Notes: generated by a model from the sequence alone, not told the origin. Positions 16,194 to 28,414 are shown, counted from the first letter of the stretch. The stretch is DNA of 64,000 bases from Klebsiella indica (GCF_005860775.1 NZ_VCHQ01000006.1:1-64000); one strand, 5' to 3'. Program-made: numbers and translations.

Positions 16194-17714
16194 TCAGAAC
16201 AACCCCAGCGGCGCGGTACCGTAGCTGACCAGCAGGTTTTTCGTCTGCTGATAAGCATCAAGCGCCATCTTATGCGTTTCCCGCCCTACGCCAGACTGCT
16301 TGTAACCGCCAAAGGCCGCATGGGCCGGATAGATATGGTAGCAGTTGGTCCACACCCGACCGGCCTTAATACCGCGCCCCATGCGATACGCCAGGTTGGT
16401 ATCCCGCGTCCACACCCCGGCCCCAAGACCAAATTGGGTCTGGTTGGCAATAGACAGCGCCTCTGCTTCATCTTTAAATGTCGTGACGCCGATAACCGGG
16501 CCAAAAATCTCCTCCTGGAAACTACGCATATCGTTACGCCCCTGAATCAACGTTGGCTGAATATAGAAGCCGTTATCCAGCTCAGCGGAGATCGTGGCGC
16601 GTTCGCCGCCGGTGAGGATCTTGCCGCCTTCATCGCGCGCAATCTTGATATAAGAGAGGATCTTATCAAACTGCTGGCGCGACGCCTGCGCGCCGATCAT
16701 GGTGTCGGTATCGAAGGGATCGCCGCGGCGAATTTGCGCGACTTTCGCCATGACGCGCGCCATAAAGGGTTCGTAGATAGACGCCTGGATCAGCGCGCGG
16801 GACGGACAGGTGCAAACCTCTCCCTGGTTAAAAAAGCCCAGCACCAGGCCTTCGACCGCTTTCTCGATAAACTCCTCTTCGCCTTCCATCACGTCAGCGA
16901 AGTAGATATTCGGCGATTTACCGCCCAGCTCCACGGTACAGGGAATAATATTCTCCGCCGCGCAGGCCATAATATGGCGTCCCACCGGCGTCGAACCGGT
17001 AAAGGCGATTTTGGCAATACGTTTACTGGTTGCCAGCGCCTCGCCAGCCTCTTTACCAAAGCCCTGCACCACGTTGAGTACGCCCGGCGGGAACAGATCG
17101 CCAATAATCTCCAGCAGCAAGGTGATGCTTAGCGGCGTCTGCTCGGCGGGTTTCAGTACCACGCAGTTGCCTGCCGCAAGGGCCGGAGCCAGCTTCCAGG
17201 CCGCCATCAGCAGCGGGAAGTTCCACGGAATAATTTGCCCGACGACGCCCAGGGGCTCATGGAAGTGGTAGGCCACCGTCGTTTCGTCGATCTCCGCCGT
17301 GCTCCCCTCCTGCGCGCGCAGGCAACCGGCAAAATAGCGGAAATGATCGACCGCCAGCGGCAGGTCGGCGTTAAGGGTCTCGCGGATCGGTTTACCGTTA
17401 TCCCAGCTCTCCGCTACCGCCAGATACTCCAGGTTCGCCTCGATACGATCGGCCACCTGCAACAGCAGGTTAGCACGATGCTGGGCCGGGGTTTTGCCCC
17501 AGGCTTCGGCAGCCCGATGCGCCGCATCAAGGGCGAAGTCGATATCTTTGGCATCTGAACGTGGAAACTGCCCGATGTCGCTGCCGTCGACCGGGGAGGT
17601 ATTCATGAAGAATTCACCACCAATCGGTTCAACAAATTTACCGTCAATAAAGTTACCGTAAGCGGACTTTAATGAAACCAAAGCGCCCGGTGTGCCGGGA
17701 TGTGCATAACGCAT
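16194..17714 (-). CDS. NAD(P)-dependent aldehyde dehydrogenase (AldB/AcoD/ExaC-like)
   Basis: 506 residues. Canonical aldehyde dehydrogenase motifs are present: [21 protein letters not shown], the nucleotide turn GSTPVGRHI, catalytic Glu in ELGGKSPN, catalytic Cys in [12 protein letters not shown] and the EEIFGPV motif. The C-terminus ([19 protein letters not shown]) is characteristic of the acetaldehyde dehydrogenase group AldB/AcoD/ExaC. It should oxidise short aliphatic aldehydes to acids in the cytoplasm. It is divergent from an AcoR-like sigma-54 activator, and a sigma-54 promoter lies upstream, so it is inducible rather than constitutive. Acetaldehyde from acetoin or ethanol is the likely substrate (family knowledge). 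Confidence 0.92.
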   Translation of the reverse strand: MRYAHPGTPGALVSLKSAYGNFIDGKFVEPIGGEFFMNTSPVDGSDIGQFPRSDAKDIDFALDAAHRAAEAWGKTPAQHRANLLLQVADRIEANLEYLAVAESWDNGKPIRETLNADLPLAVDHFRYFAGCLRAQEGSTAEIDETTVAYHFHEPLGVVGQIIPWNFPLLMAAWKLAPALAAGNCVVLKPAEQTPLSITLLLEIIGDLFPPGVLNVVQGFGKEAGEALATSKRIAKIAFTGSTPVGRHIMACAAENIIPCTVELGGKSPNIYFADVMEGEEEFIEKAVEGLVLGFFNQGEVCTCPSRALIQASIYEPFMARVMAKVAQIRRGDPFDTDTMIGAQASRQQFDKILSYIKIARDEGGKILTGGERATISAELDNGFYIQPTLIQGRNDMRSFQEEIFGPVIGVTTFKDEAEALSIANQTQFGLGAGVWTRDTNLAYRMGRGIKAGRVWTNCYHIYPAHAAFGGYKQSGVGRETHKMALDAYQQTKNLLVSYGTAPLGLF

Positions 17715-17791
17715 CGTGAATCTCCTTCTGTAGGGTTGAGGCGCAGCGGCGTATTAGTTTTGTACGATTGCTCGCGGCGCCTGCAATCCAT

Positions 17792-17807
17792 AGCAGGGGT
17801 TATGCCA
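17792..17807 (-). promoter_or_regulatory. Sigma-54 (-24/-12) promoter of the aldehyde dehydrogenase gene
   Basis: Read on the minus strand: TGGCATAACCCCTGCT. The invariant GG and GC are separated by exactly 10 bases, as sigma-54 promoters require. Transcription would start near 17780, about 65 bases before the dehydrogenase ATG. The neighbouring activator has the GAFTGA sigma-54 contact loop, which supports the call. Confidence 0.75.
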
Positions 17808-17890
17808 CTTTTTCATTTTTCATAAAATATGAAAATATTCAATAAATTAGATATCAGATTATTTTTTCTGATCCGCAGAATGCTTCTTAT

Positions 17891-17909
17891 GTGTTGCAAA
17901 TCGCAACAC
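17891..17909. promoter_or_regulatory. Candidate upstream activating sites for the AcoR-like activator
   Basis: GTGTTGC-AAATC-GCAACAC is a perfect 7-bp inverted repeat. A second, shorter one (TATTG-CAA-CAATA, 17932-17944) with the same TTGCAACA core follows 36 bases on. They lie about 85-140 bp upstream of the sigma-54 promoter, the proper distance for enhancer binding, and just upstream of the activator gene, allowing autoregulation. Confidence 0.6.
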
Positions 17910-17965
17910 CAAGAAAACCATGTAGCTACAATATTGCAACAATAAAATCACCTGTGAGGTGCCTT

Positions 17966-19753
17966 GTGCCTGCCAATCCGTTAGCCCTGACGCCAGAAGT
18001 CAAAGCGAGCCCGCTACTGAGTGAATCCTGGTATCGCAGTCAGCGTTACGGTCTCGATCCCGCCTCGGATGACTTCCCCAGCCTGCACGCCAGCGAGTTG
18101 GCTGACAGGCTTGCCAGCCATAGCCGTCTGCAAACGTTGATCCAGCCGGTCATTAACGGGCTAACCCAAAAAGTGAGCGACCTGCAATCGGTGGTGGTCC
18201 TCTCCGACGCCAGTGGCCTGGTTTTGCAAACTTTCGGTAATACGCATGCCATGCAGAAAGCGCAGCGTTTCGCTTTAGCGCCGGGAAACCTGTGGAGCGA
18301 GAACAGGCGCGGAACCAACGCCATTGGCACCGCGCTGGCGATCGACGATAGCTGTGAAATTGATGGCCGCCAGCATTTTCTGACCAGTAATCAGGAGCTT
18401 TATTGCGCCGCCGTACCGCTACAACGCCCCGATGGAAAGATAGCCGGGGTGCTGGATATCTCCGGCCCGGCCCGGTATCCGCATGCTCAGACACTGGCAT
18501 GGGTAAAAGGGGCAGCGAAGCAGATTGAGTATCTGTGGGTTAAACGGAGTCTGCATCCGCAGCAGTGGCTGATGAGCCTGCATACCCAGCCGGAAAAACT
18601 CGACAGCGTGGAGGAGTTGTTGTTGGTGTTTACGGATAGTGTTCTGACGGCGGCTAACCGGCTGGCAATGCGCGAGTTCAATCTCCATGCGGAGCAATTT
18701 GGCCACCTCACCTTCCGACAGATTTTTCCCCTGGTGGCGCAAACCGCGGTAACTGTGCCACTGCCGCTCGCCGTCTGCGGCCAGAACTATTATTACCGCT
18801 TACGCGCCCCGACCGCTGGCGGCGTGGCGATAACAGCGCGACCGGCCATCGACCTCCCCTTCTCCAGACAGCGAGAAGGAGAAAAACTGCTTCGCCTGCT
18901 TAACGCCGGGATCGGCTTGTGTATTGAAGGGGAGACCGGCTGCGGCAAAGAGTATCTCAGCCGTACCCTGCATCAGCATAGCCGCTGGCGCGACGGTAAA
19001 TTCGTCGCCATCAACTGCGCCGCCATTCCGGAATCGCTGATTGAATCAGAACTGTTTGGCTATCAGCCCGGCGCGTTTACTGGCGCAAACAAAAACGGCT
19101 ATATCGGCAAGATCCGCGAAGCTGACGGCGGCGTACTGTTTCTTGATGAAGTGGGCGATATGCCGTTAACCTTACAGACCCGGCTGCTGAGGATCCTGCA
19201 GGAAAAGGAAGTCACGCCGCTCGGTGCCAGCCAGAGCGTACAGGTCAACTTCGCAGTGATTTGCGCCACGCACCGTAATCTGGCGCAACGCGTCGCCGAA
19301 GGGACTTTCCGTGAAGACCTGTTCTATCGCTTACGTGAGTTTTCCCTGACGCTACCGCCGCTGCGCGACTGGCCGGAACTGCCGACGTTTATACGCCGCC
19401 TATGGCGCGACCTGGGCGGGGAAAAGCGGCAAATTACATTGACGACAGAGGTGCTTGATCACCTGGCGACGCAATCCTGGCCAGGTAACGTCCGTCAGTT
19501 ACAGAGCCTGCTGAAGGTGCTACTGGCGCTCGCTGAAGAGGGGGAAACGCTGAGAATAGATGCGCTCCCCGCAGAATATCGCCCCCGCCCCGTCAGCCCT
19601 GCGCCGCGAGGTCTTCAGCAGCACGACGCCCAGTTGATTGCCGATACGCTGGCGAGCTATAACGGCAACGTCAGCAAAGCCGCGCAGGCGCTAGGCGTCG
19701 CGCGCAGTACCCTGTATCGCCGCGCGGCCCGCCGCGGAAGCCATGGGGGCTAG
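17966..19753 (+). CDS. Sigma-54-dependent Fis-family activator, AcoR-like
   Basis: 595 residues from the GTG at 17966, preceded by GAGG six bases upstream; the frame is open upstream but has no better start. An N-terminal GAF-like sensor region (SVVVLSDASGLVLQTFG, NRRGTNAIGTAL, HFLTSNQELYCAAVPL) is followed by an AAA+ domain with Walker A GETGCGKE, the sigma-54 contact loop GAFTGA and Walker B GGVLFLDEVGD, and a C-terminal Fis HTH (VSKAAQALGVARSTLYRR). Architecture matches AcoR, the acetoin-catabolism activator. It is divergent from an aldehyde dehydrogenase with a sigma-54 promoter, its probable target. No acetoin dehydrogenase genes are visible here, so its effector may be an aldehyde or alcohol. 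Confidence 0.88.
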   Translation: MPANPLALTPEVKASPLLSESWYRSQRYGLDPASDDFPSLHASELADRLASHSRLQTLIQPVINGLTQKVSDLQSVVVLSDASGLVLQTFGNTHAMQKAQRFALAPGNLWSENRRGTNAIGTALAIDDSCEIDGRQHFLTSNQELYCAAVPLQRPDGKIAGVLDISGPARYPHAQTLAWVKGAAKQIEYLWVKRSLHPQQWLMSLHTQPEKLDSVEELLLVFTDSVLTAANRLAMREFNLHAEQFGHLTFRQIFPLVAQTAVTVPLPLAVCGQNYYYRLRAPTAGGVAITARPAIDLPFSRQREGEKLLRLLNAGIGLCIEGETGCGKEYLSRTLHQHSRWRDGKFVAINCAAIPESLIESELFGYQPGAFTGANKNGYIGKIREADGGVLFLDEVGDMPLTLQTRLLRILQEKEVTPLGASQSVQVNFAVICATHRNLAQRVAEGTFREDLFYRLREFSLTLPPLRDWPELPTFIRRLWRDLGGEKRQITLTTEVLDHLATQSWPGNVRQLQSLLKVLLALAEEGETLRIDALPAEYRPRPVSPAPRGLQQHDAQLIADTLASYNGNVSKAAQALGVARSTLYRRAARRGSHGG

Positions 19754-20094
19754 GCGGTGTCCCGCCCCGGTGCGTGACTGCCGCTGGCGTCATCAGGCTG
19801 CGTGTCAAGGCGCGAACCGTGCCGTTTGGGCGCTCAAATAAACGGCGAGTCACGCAGAAGCGCGCCACAGCCAGAATAACCTCCGCAATGCCGGGCGACC
19901 TACTTGTGGCAAAAAGCGCCTTCCGGTGCGCTCATGCCTATCGTTCAGACCATCCAGCTATCGGCTTAATCGCGCCCCCTGGTAAGGCATTGTCATAATT
20001 CCTGACGAATGATGCCATTGCAGAAATTTTCTATCGCTGGCGCAATCGCGTTTTTTATTTTATATTTTTCTAAATTTAGAAAAGACTAAAATAA
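19754..20094. other. Intergenic region between the AcoR-like gene and ygaV
   Basis: 341 bases with no supported gene. The left part is GC-rich and unremarkable; the last 50 bases are very AT-rich and hold the ygaV promoter/operator. This is the junction between the accessory segment and the conserved core order. Confidence 0.5.
20066..20083. promoter_or_regulatory. 18-bp perfect palindrome, probable YgaV operator
   Basis: TTTTCTAAATTTAGAAAA, ending 11 bases before the ygaV ATG in an AT-rich promoter. ArsR-family repressors of the BigR/YgaV type autoregulate through such AT-rich dyads, so occupancy would block the ygaVP promoter. Confidence 0.65.
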
Positions 20095-20394
20095 ATGAAT
20101 ACACCAGAACAGCTACAGGCCAGCGCCGGAGACGCCGCCGCCCTGCTGAAAGCCATGAGCCACCCCAGCAGGCTGTTGATTCTGTGCATGCTGTGCGAAA
20201 CCCCAGGGGTCAGCGCCGGTGAGCTGGCGCGGATCACCGGCCTGAGCCCCTCGGCAACATCACAACATCTGACGCGGATGCGTGATGAAGGGCTTATCGG
20301 CAGCGAACGCCAGGCGCAGCGGATTCATTACTTCATTACCCGGCCAGCGGTTCAGCAAATCGTGGCCACCCTGAAGTCAATCTATTGTCCTTAA
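20095..20394 (+). CDS. ygaV: ArsR-family transcriptional repressor YgaV
   Basis: 99 residues, the E. coli YgaV length. Winged HTH with AALLKAMSHPSRLLILCMLCE followed by the recognition helix region GLSPSATSQHLTRMRDEGLI. The Cys residues C25-type (LCMLCE) and near the C-terminus (IYCP) fit the sulfide/persulfide-sensing BigR/SqrR-like group. It represses itself and ygaP and is relieved by reactive sulfur (known for E. coli YgaV). The 18-bp palindrome just upstream is the likely operator. Its stop lies 9 bases before the ygaP start. Confidence 0.95.
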   Translation: MNTPEQLQASAGDAAALLKAMSHPSRLLILCMLCETPGVSAGELARITGLSPSATSQHLTRMRDEGLIGSERQAQRIHYFITRPAVQQIVATLKSIYCP

Positions 20395-20403
20395 GGAAGG
20401 TTT

Positions 20404-20925
20404 ATGACTATCGCTACTCTTTCTCCTGCAGAAGCCCAGGCGCTCATCGCCCAGGGCGCCCGGCTGGTTGATATCCGCGATACCGATGAGTACGCTCGCG
20501 AACATATCCCCGGCGCGGAACTGGTGCCACTGGACACGCTGAACAATGGCGCGACGCTACACCCCCGTGCCGAAGAGACGATCATTTTTCACTGTCAGGC
20601 CGGTTCCCGGACGCAGAATAACGCCGCCCGTCTGGCGATAGCCGCCGCCCCCGCGCAGATGAAACTGCTGGCGGGAGGCATTCAGGCGTGGAAAGCGGCG
20701 GGTCTACCGGTGAAAGAGGATAAATCACAGCCGCTGCCGCTAATGCGCCAGGTGCAGATCGCCGCTGGCGTCCTGATTTTGCTTGGGGTTGTATCAGGTT
20801 ATGCGCTTAACAGCGGCTTTTTCCTGCTTAGCGGCTTCGTCGGCGCCGGATTAACCTTCGCCGGTATTACCGGCTTTTGCGGTATGGCTCGCCTGCTGGC
20901 GGTAATGCCGTGGAACCGTCGTTAA
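20404..20925 (+). CDS. ygaP: Membrane-anchored rhodanese YgaP
   Basis: 173 residues. An N-terminal rhodanese domain carries the catalytic Cys in FHCQAGSRT (sulfurtransferase loop), then two C-terminal membrane helices ([19 protein letters not shown] and [20 protein letters not shown]) of the DUF2892 type. YgaP transfers persulfide sulfur at the inner membrane with its active site in the cytoplasm. AAGGAAGG precedes the ATG. Co-transcribed with ygaV. Length and ends match E. coli YgaP closely. Confidence 0.95.
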   Translation: MTIATLSPAEAQALIAQGARLVDIRDTDEYAREHIPGAELVPLDTLNNGATLHPRAEETIIFHCQAGSRTQNNAARLAIAAAPAQMKLLAGGIQAWKAAGLPVKEDKSQPLPLMRQVQIAAGVLILLGVVSGYALNSGFFLLSGFVGAGLTFAGITGFCGMARLLAVMPWNRR

Positions 20926-21126
20926 CGTCTCCCTTTGAGAGCGTTGAAGCGGGTGACAATCGGATGACTGCCGTGCGGGCAGATAATGACTGGATGAATA
21001 ATATATCCGCCATAGTCCAGGTTACATATACGGTGGCAATAATCCGGCTGATCCCTGAACGTCACTCTGACCGACGCGGTGAAAGGCCTTCACATTGCTT
21101 CCGGCAGCACGACGAATGATTCTGGC

Positions 21127-21528
21127 TTAGATCAGGAAGCTCTCAAGGGGTTTCCCCTCCGCAACAGCGTTAGCGAGACACTTTGGCATTCGTCCCTGTC
21201 CGGTCCAGGTTTTTTCTGCGCCGGTATGATCGGTAAAGCGATATTTCGCCGGACGCGGCTGACGCTTTTTCGCACGCTTAGCGCTGGCGCCGGACAGACC
21301 AACTAATTGCTCCGGCGTAATACCGTCAGCCCTCATCAATTCCAGCCAGGTATGTATTTTTTCCTGATATTCCGCCTGCTGTTTCTGAGCGGCCTGCTCT
21401 TCAGCTCGTTTTTCTTCAGTGACAGTCCTGAGCTTTTCCAGCATATTTTCAAGCTCGTCAATGGAGAATTCACGGGACATTGCGCGGAGTGAACGAATAT
21501 TATTCAGTTTATCTAATCGTAATGACAT
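21127..21528 (-). CDS. stpA: H-NS-like nucleoid protein StpA
   Basis: 133 residues. The N-terminal coiled-coil oligomerisation region (LNNIRSLRAMSREFSIDELENMLEKLRTV) and the C-terminal AT-hook-like DNA-binding core (TWTGQGRMPKCLANAV) are those of the H-NS family. Context (between ygaVP and alaE) and the shorter linker identify it as StpA rather than H-NS. It binds AT-rich DNA, silences horizontally acquired genes and has RNA-chaperone activity. The 700-base AT-rich upstream region suggests H-NS/StpA control. A Cys replaces the usual Pro-Ile pair after MPK, a small sequence variant. Confidence 0.93.
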   Translation of the reverse strand: MSLRLDKLNNIRSLRAMSREFSIDELENMLEKLRTVTEEKRAEEQAAQKQQAEYQEKIHTWLELMRADGITPEQLVGLSGASAKRAKKRQPRPAKYRFTDHTGAEKTWTGQGRMPKCLANAVAEGKPLESFLI

Positions 21529-22226
21529 ATAATCAAAAAATTTCCAGACAGTAAATAAAACACAGGTACGGTGGTAGTTTAATTGATAAGATTATTATTT
21601 TCCACCCTTTAGATAATTCATAATATATCATTATCCCCAGGAAATACCGGAAGCAAATCGATACAAGCATAATATTCAAAGTGAATAATATAGATTATGC
21701 CGATAAATATTCGTTGTGAAATATTCATCATCCTGTCTCTTGTCTGCTCAGAACGTTAACCGTATATCGTTGGGAGACCACTAACGCGAGAAACTCGCGG
21801 ATAAAGAATATTAATACATAAAATGTGACTTTATATTCAAAATGCAAAACAGACCATTATGCTGAGTGACCACCCTAAAACACGGTAAAAACGCTAAAGT
21901 GGATACAATCCCTATCTGAACGCGATTCTGCACCTAAAGCAGACCATCGCTAAACCGCACTACGCTTATCCACATTAAGAGGATTTTAATTAAGTCATTG
22001 ATAAATAACACAAAAATAAGCAACGGGAACAAAAATAGCGTAACACAAAAAAAACAGACCCATACAGAGTATTTTATCGACAAAAAGCCATTAAATAAAA
22101 ATTTATAGCTAGTTGTAAGTTTTAAAGTAGAGATATAATCTACAAACGCTAATACATGCAATGAAAAACAACTGTAAATAAGCAAATCTTCTGCCATAAC
22201 TGGCTTTATTTCCGAGGAGCACACCG
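21529..22226. other. AT-rich intergenic region between stpA and alaE
   Basis: 698 bases without a supported gene, much richer in A/T than the flanks. It contains the divergent stpA and alaE promoters. A short hairpin CGCGAG-AAA-CTCGCG lies at 21785-21799. Open frames seen here are short or run through alaE antisense. The length exceeds what two simple promoters need; I see no recognised RNA or protein. Confidence 0.5.
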
Positions 22227-22676
22227 ATGTTCTCTGCTCAGTCCCGCTTGCGGCATGCGGTAGCAGACACCTTTGCGATGGTGGTTTACTGCACCGTCGT
22301 GAACATGATAATCGAAATCTTTCTCTGCGAAATGTCTTTTCAGCAGTCGTTATCTTCAAGACTGGTGGCAATCCCGGTGAACATTATTATTGCCGTTCCT
22401 TACGGTTTTTACCGCGATTTCGCCATGCGCCAGGCGCGCCGCATCAGCTCGTCAGGGTGGATGAAGAATATTGCGGATGTGGTTGCCTATGTAACCTTTC
22501 AGTCACCGGTATATGTTGGAATTCTGCTGGTTGTCGGCGCTGACTGGCATCAAATAGCCGCCGCGGTCAGTTCAAATATCGTGATATCCATGATGATGGG
22601 CGCCGCATACGGCTATTTCCTCGACTATTGTCGTCGCCTGTTTCGCGTTAGTTCCTACCAGCATGCCAAAGCCTGA
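22227..22676 (+). CDS. alaE: L-alanine exporter AlaE
   Basis: 149 residues, the E. coli AlaE length. Four hydrophobic segments: around [56 protein letters not shown] and [21 protein letters not shown]. It exports L-alanine across the inner membrane using the proton gradient and is induced by Lrp/alanine in E. coli. GAGGAG precedes the ATG by 7 bases. Nothing unusual in the sequence. Confidence 0.95.
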   Translation: MFSAQSRLRHAVADTFAMVVYCTVVNMIIEIFLCEMSFQQSLSSRLVAIPVNIIIAVPYGFYRDFAMRQARRISSSGWMKNIADVVAYVTFQSPVYVGILLVVGADWHQIAAAVSSNIVISMMMGAAYGYFLDYCRRLFRVSSYQHAKA

Positions 22677-22710
22677 ACCGCTTCAGTAAAGGCGGTAAAT
22701 CGGTGGTTCC

Positions 22711-22731
22711 GGCGAAAGGGGGCCTTTCGCC
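22711..22731 (+). terminator. Hairpin downstream of alaE
   Basis: GGCGAAAGG-GGG-CCTTTCGCC, a perfect 9-bp stem 35 bases after the alaE stop. No T tract follows, so termination is uncertain. Confidence 0.4.
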
Positions 22732-22844
22732 CGCCCCCGTGCCCACGGCTATTGCACTGAAAACCTGCCGCAGTGCGCTTCGCTTCACGCCCGCTTCATC
22801 TGGCATTCACCAAAACTAATCCAAAATCGCGCCAGCTCTTTTCA

Positions 22845-23195
22845 TCAGCTAAATTGCGCTTCGCCAAATAAACCACTTAAAAAACGCTCAAGCGCCATCC
22901 GTGAGCTGAACCCGTGTGGAATACCATAATGCTGCTGCGCATCACCCGCTAAATAAAGCGGAAACTGCTGGTAATGCTCGCAGGTTTTTATATCTGACGC
23001 GGGCTCCGCCAGCGTCGTGCTGCGCTCTTTTAAAGCCGGATGAATAATTAACGCGGTACGCCCCATACGTGCTTCACGGTTCACATAGACATAATTATCA
23101 CCACGACGATAGCCATAGGTCTTTTGCGTCACAACATCCATGGTGAAACCGGCTTTTTCAAGAACGCGCGCCACCTCATCTGGTCTTAAATACAT
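22845..23195 (-). CDS. ygaC: Conserved protein YgaC (DUF2002)
   Basis: 116 residues from the ATG at 23195; an ATG at 23201 lies too close to the GAGG ribosome site. The sequence [44 protein letters not shown] and a C-terminal [18 protein letters not shown] are those of enterobacterial YgaC, a small cytosolic protein of unknown function reported to be Fur-regulated in E. coli. Position between alaE and ygaM is conserved. Confidence 0.93.
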   Translation of the reverse strand: MYLRPDEVARVLEKAGFTMDVVTQKTYGYRRGDNYVYVNREARMGRTALIIHPALKERSTTLAEPASDIKTCEHYQQFPLYLAGDAQQHYGIPHGFSSRMALERFLSGLFGEAQFS

Positions 23196-23415
23196 ACTCA
23201 TTCCTCATTATCTTTTACCGCATCTTAACCTTACCTTATTTATTAAAGACAACGCTTTCGGAATATTCCATAAACGGCGTCGGACAGCAGAAATCAACAT
23301 TCTGGACTACACTGAACATTTCTATCCTGAATAATTCAGCGTGCGGAGGAAAGATAACGCACTTTTCATCCCCCCTGAAGCATGACGGGTATCAACGGAA
23401 TTAAGGGAGAAACCA

Positions 23416-23754
23416 ATGGCAAACCGCAACACCGCAGAAGACAGCGCAGAAGAGATCCACCATGATGTCAGCCAGCTTGCGGATACGCTGGAAGAGGTAC
23501 TCAAATCATGGGGCAGCGATGCCAAAGAGGAAGGGGAAGCCGCACGCAAAAAAGCGCAGGCGTTGCTAAAAGAGACCCGCGCCCGGCTTCACGGCAATAA
23601 CCGCGTCCAGCAGGCGGCACGTGATGCCATGGGCTGCGCTCGCGATGCAGTAGGGTGCGCAGACAGCTACGTACACGACAAACCGTGGCAAAGCGTCGGC
23701 GTCGCTGCCGCCGTTGGGGTATTTATTGGCGTACTGCTGAATTTGCGTCGATGA
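23416..23754 (+). CDS. ygaM: ElaB/YqjD/YgaM-family ribosome-associated membrane protein
   Basis: 112 residues of the DUF883 family. A long charged amphipathic helix (HHDVSQLADTLEEVLKSWGSDAKEEGEAARKKAQALLKE) precedes a single C-terminal membrane anchor (SVGVAAAVGVFIGVLLNLRR). Family members are tail-anchored inner-membrane proteins that associate with ribosomes in stationary phase and are RpoS-dependent in E. coli. GGGAG lies upstream of the ATG. The position matches E. coli ygaM. Confidence 0.92.
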   Translation: MANRNTAEDSAEEIHHDVSQLADTLEEVLKSWGSDAKEEGEAARKKAQALLKETRARLHGNNRVQQAARDAMGCARDAVGCADSYVHDKPWQSVGVAAAVGVFIGVLLNLRR

Positions 23755-24205
23755 TAAAACAATCGGTCCGGTGCAAATAACCAATACCCGTCCTCCTCTG
23801 CATAGCTGATATGCCGGGGAGGACTGATAACAAGCCAGTATGAAAGAGTACGCCAGCATTGCCGTCTGCAGGCGGCTAACGCTTTCCCGTATAAAGATGC
23901 TATGCGCTTAACGTCAGCCAGTCGCCGAGTCTCCTGCCATTTCTGCCGCGGTTAAAGAGGTAAAACTTATCCCCTTCCCTTTCATGCCGTTATTCACTTG
24001 CCCTTCGCTCAACGCCAGCACGGCCTGTTCAGCAGATTAGTTATCGCAGCCGGATCATGTCAGCACCCGCCAGATTAGCATTCTGACTTTTGCCGTTACG
24101 CCGATCCACACCGTTAACCACCTGACCATCAGCATGCGCCAGTCATTTTAAGACAAAGAACCCGCCCTCCAGCGTCGTTTTTCGTGGCGGTCAGTTTTTA
24201 CAAAA
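23755..24205. other. Intergenic region between ygaM and the nrd promoter
   Basis: 451 bases. A structured hairpin follows ygaM: outer stem GTCCTCC/GGAGGAC (23790-23824) with an inner GCATA/TATGC, without a T tract. Further right the minus strand contains protein-like stretches (SEGQVNNGMKGKGISFTS) broken by stops, perhaps a decayed gene; no family is recognised. Confidence 0.4.
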
Positions 24206-24252
24206 ACCATATATATTGAGTTGTTGAACTTTTAAATAACTACATCTAGTAT
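24206..24252 (+). promoter_or_regulatory. Two NrdR boxes upstream of nrdHIEF
   Basis: Box 1 at 24206-24221 (core ATATATATTG) and box 2 at 24237-24252 (core CTACATCTAG) match the NrdR consensus CWATATATWG with one and two mismatches. Their centres are exactly 31 bp apart, three helical turns, as NrdR requires. NrdR would repress the operon when dATP is plentiful. Confidence 0.75.
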
Positions 24253-24327
24253 TTCCTTTAACGACAACCCATAGCACGCGACATGATTTTCTGCGTCGAG
24301 TTGCTATTTTAAATGGAAATACGAATC

Positions 24328-24573
24328 ATGCGCATTACTATTTACACTAAAAATGACTGCGTCCAATGTCATGCCACGAAGCGGGCGATGGAAACCCGCG
24401 GGTTTGCATTCGAGATGATCAATATCGACCAGCATCCTGAAGCCGTCGACATGCTGCGCGAGCAAGGTTTCCGCCAGCTACCGGTAGTGATTGCCGGAGA
24501 GACCCGCTGGTCTGGCTTCCGCCCGGATATGATTAACCGCCTGCGCCCGACAGCCACCGCGGTCAGCGCATGA
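24328..24573 (+). CDS. nrdH: Glutaredoxin-like protein NrdH
   Basis: 81 residues from the ATG at 24328, the E. coli NrdH start; an ATG at 24313 would add five residues. The redox motif CVQC sits near residues 11-14, and the WSGFRPDMI segment is typical of NrdH. It is the electron donor to the class Ib ribonucleotide reductase NrdEF, itself reduced by thioredoxin reductase. Its stop overlaps the nrdI start by 4 bases. Confidence 0.96.
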   Translation: MRITIYTKNDCVQCHATKRAMETRGFAFEMINIDQHPEAVDMLREQGFRQLPVVIAGETRWSGFRPDMINRLRPTATAVSA

Positions 24574-24952
24574 GCCTGATCGTCTACTTTTCCAGCAGCT
24601 CCGAAAATACGCACCGGTTCGTCCAGCGTCTGGGGCTGCCCGCAGTGCGTATTCCGCTTAACGAGCGGGAACGCATTCAGGTAGACGCTCCCTACATTCT
24701 TATCGTCCCCAGCTATGGCGGCGGCGGCACGGCAGGCGCGGTTCCGCGACAGGCGATCCGTTTCCTCAACGATCCGCACAACCGCCAGCTCATTCGCGGC
24801 GTCATTGCTGCGGGCAACCGTAACTTCGGCGAAGCCTATGGCCGCGCTGGGGACATCATCGCGCAGAAATGCGGCGTACCGTATCTCTATCGCTTTGAGC
24901 TAATGGGCACCCCACAAGATGTCGACAACGTGCGTAAAGGAGTAAACGAATT

Positions 24953-24980
<28 letters not shown>
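24570..24980 (+). CDS. nrdI: Flavodoxin-like NrdI
   Basis: 136 residues. A flavodoxin-like FMN site is visible ([16 protein letters not shown] at the N-terminus, VPSYGGGG and [13 protein letters not shown]). NrdI provides the oxidant that assembles the dimanganese-tyrosyl radical cofactor of NrdF. The 3' end overlaps nrdE by 28 bases, the arrangement known from E. coli. Confidence 0.96.
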
Positions 24981-28070
<3,090 letters not shown>

Positions 28071-28414
28071 CCTCGCAATCACCAGGAATATATCGACATA
28101 TCTCCTGGTGAATTATTTCATATTATACATTTCCGCTCCCTTCAATATCTTTCCGCCATCACCTTGTCATATTCGGCAAAATCCTGTTGATTTCCGGTCA
28201 AATTAACAAAATATAACTAAAAAATATCAGCCATTTGCAATTTGCGCTCAGCCCTTATATCACGGGCGATGTAGCGGATTTCACCTTCCGGCGCATCCTG
28301 CGTAAATCAGCATAAAGGGTTGTCACAGATTCTCAGTATGTTAGGGTGTAAAAAATCAACTTTCTTCATCAGGTACAATATCGATATAAATAATAACAGG
28401 AAAATCTCTATTGC
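28071..28414 (+). promoter_or_regulatory. ProU promoter region, with the main sigma-70 promoter at 28320-28347
   Basis: After the nrd terminator this 344-base region is AT-rich. TTGTCA (28320-28325), 16 bases, then TAGGGT (28342-28347) reproduces the osmotically controlled P2 promoter of E. coli proU, including the intervening CAGATTCTCAGTATGT. Transcription would begin about 60 bases before proV. AT-rich curved sequence both sides fits H-NS silencing at low osmolarity. Confidence 0.8.
28079..28111 (+). terminator. Terminator of nrdHIEF
   Basis: Perfect 9-bp stem TCACCAGGA (28079-28087) with TCCTGGTGA (28103-28111), 8 bases after the nrdF stop and followed by ATTATTTC. Confidence 0.7.

Noticed and set aside
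16104..17132. 342-codon plus-strand frame across the aldehyde dehydrogenase
   Set aside because: Antisense shadow of a clearly identified dehydrogenase, with no own ribosome site or family motif.
21934..22371. 145-codon minus-strand frame upstream of and antisense to alaE
   Set aside because: Half of it is antisense alaE; the rest is low-complexity Leu/Phe-rich sequence from AT-rich DNA.
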